A stretch of DNA of 64,000 nucleotides from Dasyornis broadbenti (taxonomy: Eukaryota > Chordata > Aves > Passeriformes > Dasyornithidae). The stretch spans positions 3,734,794 to 3,798,793 of the forward strand of contig VZRN01001305.1 in assembly GCA_013397935.1 (NCBI GenBank), given 5' to 3'. Below the pieces are notes generated by a model, which saw nothing but the letters and a program-made list of their open reading frames with translations, did no database searches and was not told where the DNA came from. The translations under genes and the position numbers were made by a program. This document shows, piece by piece, positions 58,679 through 64,000 of the stretch (its first letter is position 1; each line of letters opens with the position of its first letter).

Positions 58679-61600
58679 GTCCTGGCTCAGATTTTTCAAA
58701 GGAAAATGCAAGAACCCACATAGTGGATGAATATGGAATAACGTTGCTTAGTCATTCTAAACCTCCTGTAATTAAAGATCAGGGTATATTTTTGATCATT
58801 AAGGCTTTATTTCTTTTCAAAAATGCTTTTGTTGCAAATTCCACCCAAAATACCATGTGTGGTAATCTCTAACCTTAAAAATGTACAATCTTCTCTGAAA
58901 TTCATGCTAAGCATTTATCACCAGCTATCTATGTTTATTTTTAATGTTACTGCTCTCCAGTTTCATCAGGTATATGTATATGCTGGAGTTATGAAAATAA
59001 AACATTTATATTTGCCTTCTTTACCCTGTTCATCTTCTCAGTTACAGCCATATCACATCCTTTCCCAGCTAGGCATTTTTATTAAGGTTTTCACATTAAC
59101 ACCTTGTACTTCTAGGGCTTCTCAAGTGCCATCTGATTTTGTTGTGTTTTATTTGGAGTGGGACAAACAGAACACGACATTCCAAGTGACGGCCTAATCT
59201 AACATTATATAGTGGATGAAGACAGAATGTTTCACTGTATATAGTATTTCTTGTTCATACCTATAACTTTTTACAGTATCTACTCGTAATAACCCACAGA
59301 AGTATTGGCATTAAAAAAATACTCTAAATGGCTAGATTATGATGACAAACTAGTGTATGTGTAGTTCAGATAATTCCTGCCAGTGCATACGGCATTGCCT
59401 TTACTGAATATCACTGGGGACCACGATGCCGATGCAGCTGAGTTCTGGTGTCTCAATGCCCAGTACAAATTTCTCTGGATATCATTCTTTTCTACATACG
59501 TAATAAATATTTTTAACTACATAGAGCTCTATGTTCCTAGATTTTCTCCATGAGTAAAATTGCACTTCATTTTTTGGTTTTTTATCAGCCACCTCACCTT
59601 AACTCATCTCACAGTTATTTAGTTTACACTCTGTAGTCTTTCAAAGACTTTTTTTTCCCCCAAGGTTTTTTAATGCAGTCTATTAAATGTGTATCAAGTA
59701 CTTTTCAATTTAAATATTGCAACAGACGTTTCTCTGTAAATTGCAATATTCAAATAGTCTGACATGCAGATTTTGCTCTGTAGAACAGACACACTGATTT
59801 GACATATTTTCAGATTGTTTTATGACTGTTTTTTGTCATCATCGTTTAGAACTATTTTTGGAAGGAGTATTTCTTGTACTTGAATAAAATTTGAACTATC
59901 TGGATTATCCCACAGGAATTTATTGTATTGAGACTTAGCCACCAGAGAAGGCAGTGGAAATTTGGCCTGTTAGTGTATCAGAGACTTACTGTTATGCTGT
60001 ATAGCCTTTGTACTCCTGAGCTATAAATATCCTTGAAATGAAAAGGCTTTCTCTGTGATAATTATTAACTGAGTTACCATTAAAATACACATTCATCTCA
60101 CAATCTTCAAAACCTTCACTTACATCAGCAAATAGAATTCTCCACACCAAAGTCAAAAAATTATGATCACCGTGCCAACAGAGGTGGACAGTCACACATG
60201 CTCCATGGCTTGTCCCTTCATCACTTTGCAACAAGAAAGGTTCCCCATTCCATTTGGAAGTGGGTTGGAACTGGCAAGGTGCAAAGATGTTCGTAGACTG
60301 CCCTTTATGATTTGAGCTGATGCCAAGAGATTTTGGCTGATTTCAGGGAGCTCTAAATATCCCAAGCAAGTTCTGTGAGGAAGCGTACTGTTTTCTTTTC
60401 CTATATGCTGTTTCAGAAAGACTTTTTCCCCTCCATGAGGTTTGGAATGAGATAAACATTTCCCACCTGAGAAGGAATAGGGTGAGGAATACAGTCTTTG
60501 GGGGGAAAATAGCAAAAGGCTGAGATATAAACCCATTTTTAGGCATGATGTGCAACTAAAGGAAAATGCTTCTGGAGATGTGTATGTCTGCAAATGCAGT
60601 TACTTCTATCAAATTCGTGTCTCACAAGAGTTAGAGCTAGACATCTACATACCTTTGCAAGATTTTGATCCACTGGTGGGAAAAACAGATTGATTCCCTT
60701 TTCTCTCCGAAGCTTGTTTCACTTCTTAATAATAAGGGGNGGAGGGAAGGGAATTATTAGATATGCACTTCTATATTCCCATGTATTCCAAATGTACCTG
60801 TATAATCCTTGTAAGATCATACTAAAGATGAAACAGTATTTTGCAAAACTTAGAACATCATTTAGAACTAATAAATATCTGCTCATCCAGACACACAGGC
60901 AAGTGTCTCCTTTTGTGCAAAGTGCTCCTGATTTCAGCGTAGTTACACACAAATTAATTGCTGGTATAAAAGGACTGAGCTTCAAATGCTTATGTTCACA
61001 TTATGGAGTTATTTTTAATCATTAAATTAGTTATTAAATATTATGTTTTGCTACTTTTTTATGGATGAGTATGAATATGAAAACAGAAATTGCATTACCA
61101 ACACTGATTGCCTTCTAGAAAAGCAATAATGAAATATTCTGCTCTCATGATCACCGAGCAACTGGAAAAGAGATATTTGTATGAATAAACATGACTCTTG
61201 TAATCTTACTCACGTGAAGTGAAGAGGCTGTGTATGCAATTGAATAGAATACCATTCCTGTGTTAGAAAGTATTCCTGTAAATAAGGTAACAATAAATTT
61301 TAGTGTTTCAGTCTTATTGTCCATTCCTACTGAATTTGTAAATGAGTTGAAGACTTGTTGTCCCATTTCCATGCTACATTTGAAAATATAATGAAGAAAA
61401 ATGTGAAGTCCAAAGAGTCTTCAGTTACGTTGATGCTTGCCTGGTGTGGACTGCTCAGACACGAACAGAGGAGAAGGAACTCCAAACACTGGTCACTTGT
61501 ATCGCACCTCTAAATAAAGGGTGCCATTTCTATTTTGCAAATCCTAAAATGGGTCTTAAAAATACACCTTAAAACAAGCATTTGAAAACAGACTTCTAAG

Positions 61601-64000
61601 CCTATCACTGTTGCTCTGCTCAATGGGGCATAGCTTAATCATTTTTCAAAATGACTCAGATATTGGAGATCAAAGTCCTTGTTGTACTTTTGTGTGGTTT
61701 CCACTTATAAGCATTGTTTTAGAGCAGTCATATATAAGAATTCCAATTATTTAATCAATTACATACACATACATAGTCCAAATTACAATTCAATTTTGCT
61801 TTACATAGGATGTGGGAGCTATACCAGAAGACAAGGAAGGAGGCCCACTAGAGGTCTCCCAAACTATTTAAAAGAACTACCCACTTCTGGCACCTGCTAG
61901 CTCATTTTGGTCTTGATGGATTTCCAAAGTCAGCATGTAAAATGTGGAACGTAGCGGTCACTTATGCCTCGTAATGTCTTTGCTGAGCTTCAACATGGAC
62001 TACACTAAGGCCTGAAAGGGCAGCAGTTGCCAGTCTGAAAGTCAGCATTTCCCCATGGGATGTGTAGGAGTGTTCTGGATGTGAAGCTCTCTCTCTCAAA
62101 GCATTCACTTTCTTCTGCATGCTTTCAGAGTAGAATGCTCCTGTCGTTCTACACCCCCATTCAGATGCACCTCAGTATTCAAATGCTGTGTGCTCTCAGG
62201 CACATGCTTGAGCAAGTGCATAAGATCTTGAGTAAGTGCCCAGATGACAGGCTTGCTCAGGTACTCATGAATGTTTACCTATTTATGACTATGTGTGTGA
62301 TGACTTTGGTTATTTACGTCAGAAGTAAGATTTCTGACTCCTTTTTAATCAGATTACATCACTTTTTAATCACTAACATCTTTTGTTCAATCAACATGCA
62401 TGAAATCCTGTCATGATCACAACTGACGATGGCATGTCTCTCTGTCAGCTCTAAAGAGCTATTGAATTCTGGATAACTATTGGTCTTCCTGCCTGTCTTA
62501 CTTCCCCTGAGCATTGCAAGATACGGCTATGCAATCAGAATACAAATTCTGGTTAGTATTTGCAAGAGTTATTAACCACCGCTGTTTGAGAAAATAATGT
62601 GTGTCATGTAGTTATAAAATTGCATCACTATATCCTGATTCAATAAAATTAAGGGTAAACTGTATTATTCAAAACACATATAAACAGATTATTTCAAATA
62701 CTGATAAAACCACTTATAGCATTACAAGGTTTTTGCTTGTACTGAAATAATTCTAAGTTATTTGAATATGATTATTCAGTGGCTTTGAAACTGCTCTTCA
62801 GAGAAATGAAACTCAGCTGAGAGTATTTATGGCACAGCAGCATAATTTTGCTACCAATATTTGCAATTTGCCTAGAACTTAACAGCCTGAATGCAGATGG
62901 TCTATCAAATAGTTATACTAAGATCTGTCACGTTGAATGGAATATTTATATCCATTGAGTTTGAAGTAGAAAAATAACGTCTTGATTTACTTTATGTTGT
63001 AGGTATTTTATGTTTATGTTATTTAGAATGGTATTGATACTAAGAATTTTGGTTGTTGAACATGTTTACTTGAACCAGCATTTTTGATATAGCCATTGCA
63101 CTTCATCTTTAGTCTTCTGGTACTTCAGTCCACACAGAGCAGGAGTAATGCTGAGACAATTACACAGCCTTCTTTAAGTACAAATTCAGCAGAAGAGAAC
63201 AGGAATTGTATTGACAACATCAGCTTCCAAACAGCATTGTTTGAAGGCTAAACTGAGATTACAGTTTAATTGGTTAATGAGATCCATCTGAGAAGAAATG
63301 GCAAACAAGTACAGAGATTAGAGAACATCAGGAATCTAACAGAAGTAGAGGAGTAATGGTGAACTGAAGAGCAGGAACCACCACCCAGGAATGATGAGGC
63401 ACTGGAACAAAATTTCTACTACATATGGAGGGTCTGTCCTCCCTAACCCCGAGTCACCACTTCACATTTCCTCTCATTTGTTCTTTTCCTGTTTCTTCCC
63501 TAGTCTTCCTCTCTTTCACCCTTCTCAATTAATTAGTTACTACTTCTACTGCACTCATTATTTAATTAAAGTCTTGTCCTCCTAATCTTATCTCTCCACA
63601 ATTGATTTAAGTATTAGCTTTCCTAATCCACCTCCTTGCCTTCATAACTGGTCCACTGATATTCCCTAGCACTCAGATTTGTTTCCTCTTTGTACTTCAC
63701 CCTGTTTTATTTCCTGTCAATCTCCAGGCCAGATTTTCTTAACACAGCAAACTTTTTTCTCCATTTTCTTCTCGCAGAATGACTTTCCCACAACTTTACT
63801 TAGGCCTTCGTTGCACTGATTTGTTCAACATAGGCTAGTGGAGTGAATCAGTTGGTGCTGCAGACCCAGCACCCACATTGTGGGTATGTTGGAGAAGATC
63901 TTTCAGTTTGCTTCCGTAAGAGAGTTGTAATTCTGCAAGGCAGCCATGAGATGATAATCGGTGGTAATATGTTTCAAAAGGTGTCTTTCTTATCAAAACT
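58679..64000. other. PDGFC upstream flank, distal
   Basis: AT-rich intergenic DNA. Open frames 58823-59197 plus (124 codons), 60192-60593 minus (133 codons) and 62060-62416 plus (118 codons) have no recognised domain or homologue and are not called as genes. Confidence 0.55.
60740..60740. other. Single ambiguous base (N)
   Basis: One N after GGGG in otherwise ordinary sequence. Confidence 0.99.

Noticed and set aside
58823..59197. 124-codon plus-strand open frame
   Set aside because: AT-rich hydrophobic composition without recognisable motif, directly after a CR1 insertion. Most likely chance.
60192..60593. 133-codon minus-strand open frame in the upstream flank
   Set aside because: No domain or homologue recognised; another open frame overlaps it in a second phase; no promoter or splice context.
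62060..62416. 118-codon plus-strand frame with a hydrophobic segment
   Set aside because: Hydrophobicity is expected from T-rich codons; no start context, conservation or homologue recognised.
1..64000. CRISPR array, operon, phage or insertion-sequence system
   Set aside because: No regularly spaced repeats, no dense coding and no transposase. The sequence is vertebrate nuclear DNA with introns and CR1 LINEs.
1..64000. tRNA, rRNA or spliceosomal RNA genes
   Set aside because: No cloverleaf with A and B box, no 5S or U6 core sequence noticed by eye; tRNAscan-SE and Infernal would settle it.

Overview
The window looks like nuclear DNA from a bird. It is AT-rich, intron-dominated vertebrate sequence with no bacterial-style gene packing. 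All the interspersed repeats I could recognise are CR1-type LINE fragments, which are typical of birds and also found in other sauropsids. One protein-coding exon is recognisable: the first coding exon of PDGFC (platelet-derived growth factor C) on the minus strand. It encodes the signal peptide and the first residues of the mature protein and ends in a clean GTAAGG splice donor. I cannot tell the species.

Layout. Positions 1 to 55969 read as the 5' part of PDGFC intron 1, because transcription runs right to left. I saw no second PDGFC exon, so exon 2 should lie left of the window. This interval holds four CR1 fragments (about 4080-4565, 10598-10789, 23131-23253, 14273-14805), short direct duplications, three places with perfect inverted repeats, homopolymer and simple-repeat tracts, and two assembly gaps. 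Otherwise it is anonymous AT-rich sequence with only short chance-like open frames. Positions 55560 to 56830 form a CpG island with the PDGFC promoter, 5' UTR and exon 1. The island carries overlapping GC boxes with an EGR1-type site, a 33-base gap in the probable 5' UTR or promoter, and two upstream open reading frames. Positions 56831 to 64000 are the upstream flank, with one well-preserved CR1 3' end (58221-58678) and no recognised gene.

How it works together. The window is essentially the promoter, first exon and long first intron of a single developmental growth-factor gene. The most specific point is the leader. One upstream ORF of 64 codons (56254 to 56060) overlaps the PDGFC start codon out of frame, and a second of 29 codons (56246 to 56157) is nested in it. 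The main AUG itself has a weak context. If transcription starts right of 56254, this arrangement could restrain PDGFC translation. I found no mobile-element-encoded system, CRISPR array, operon, tRNA or rRNA gene, and no convincing undescribed protein system.
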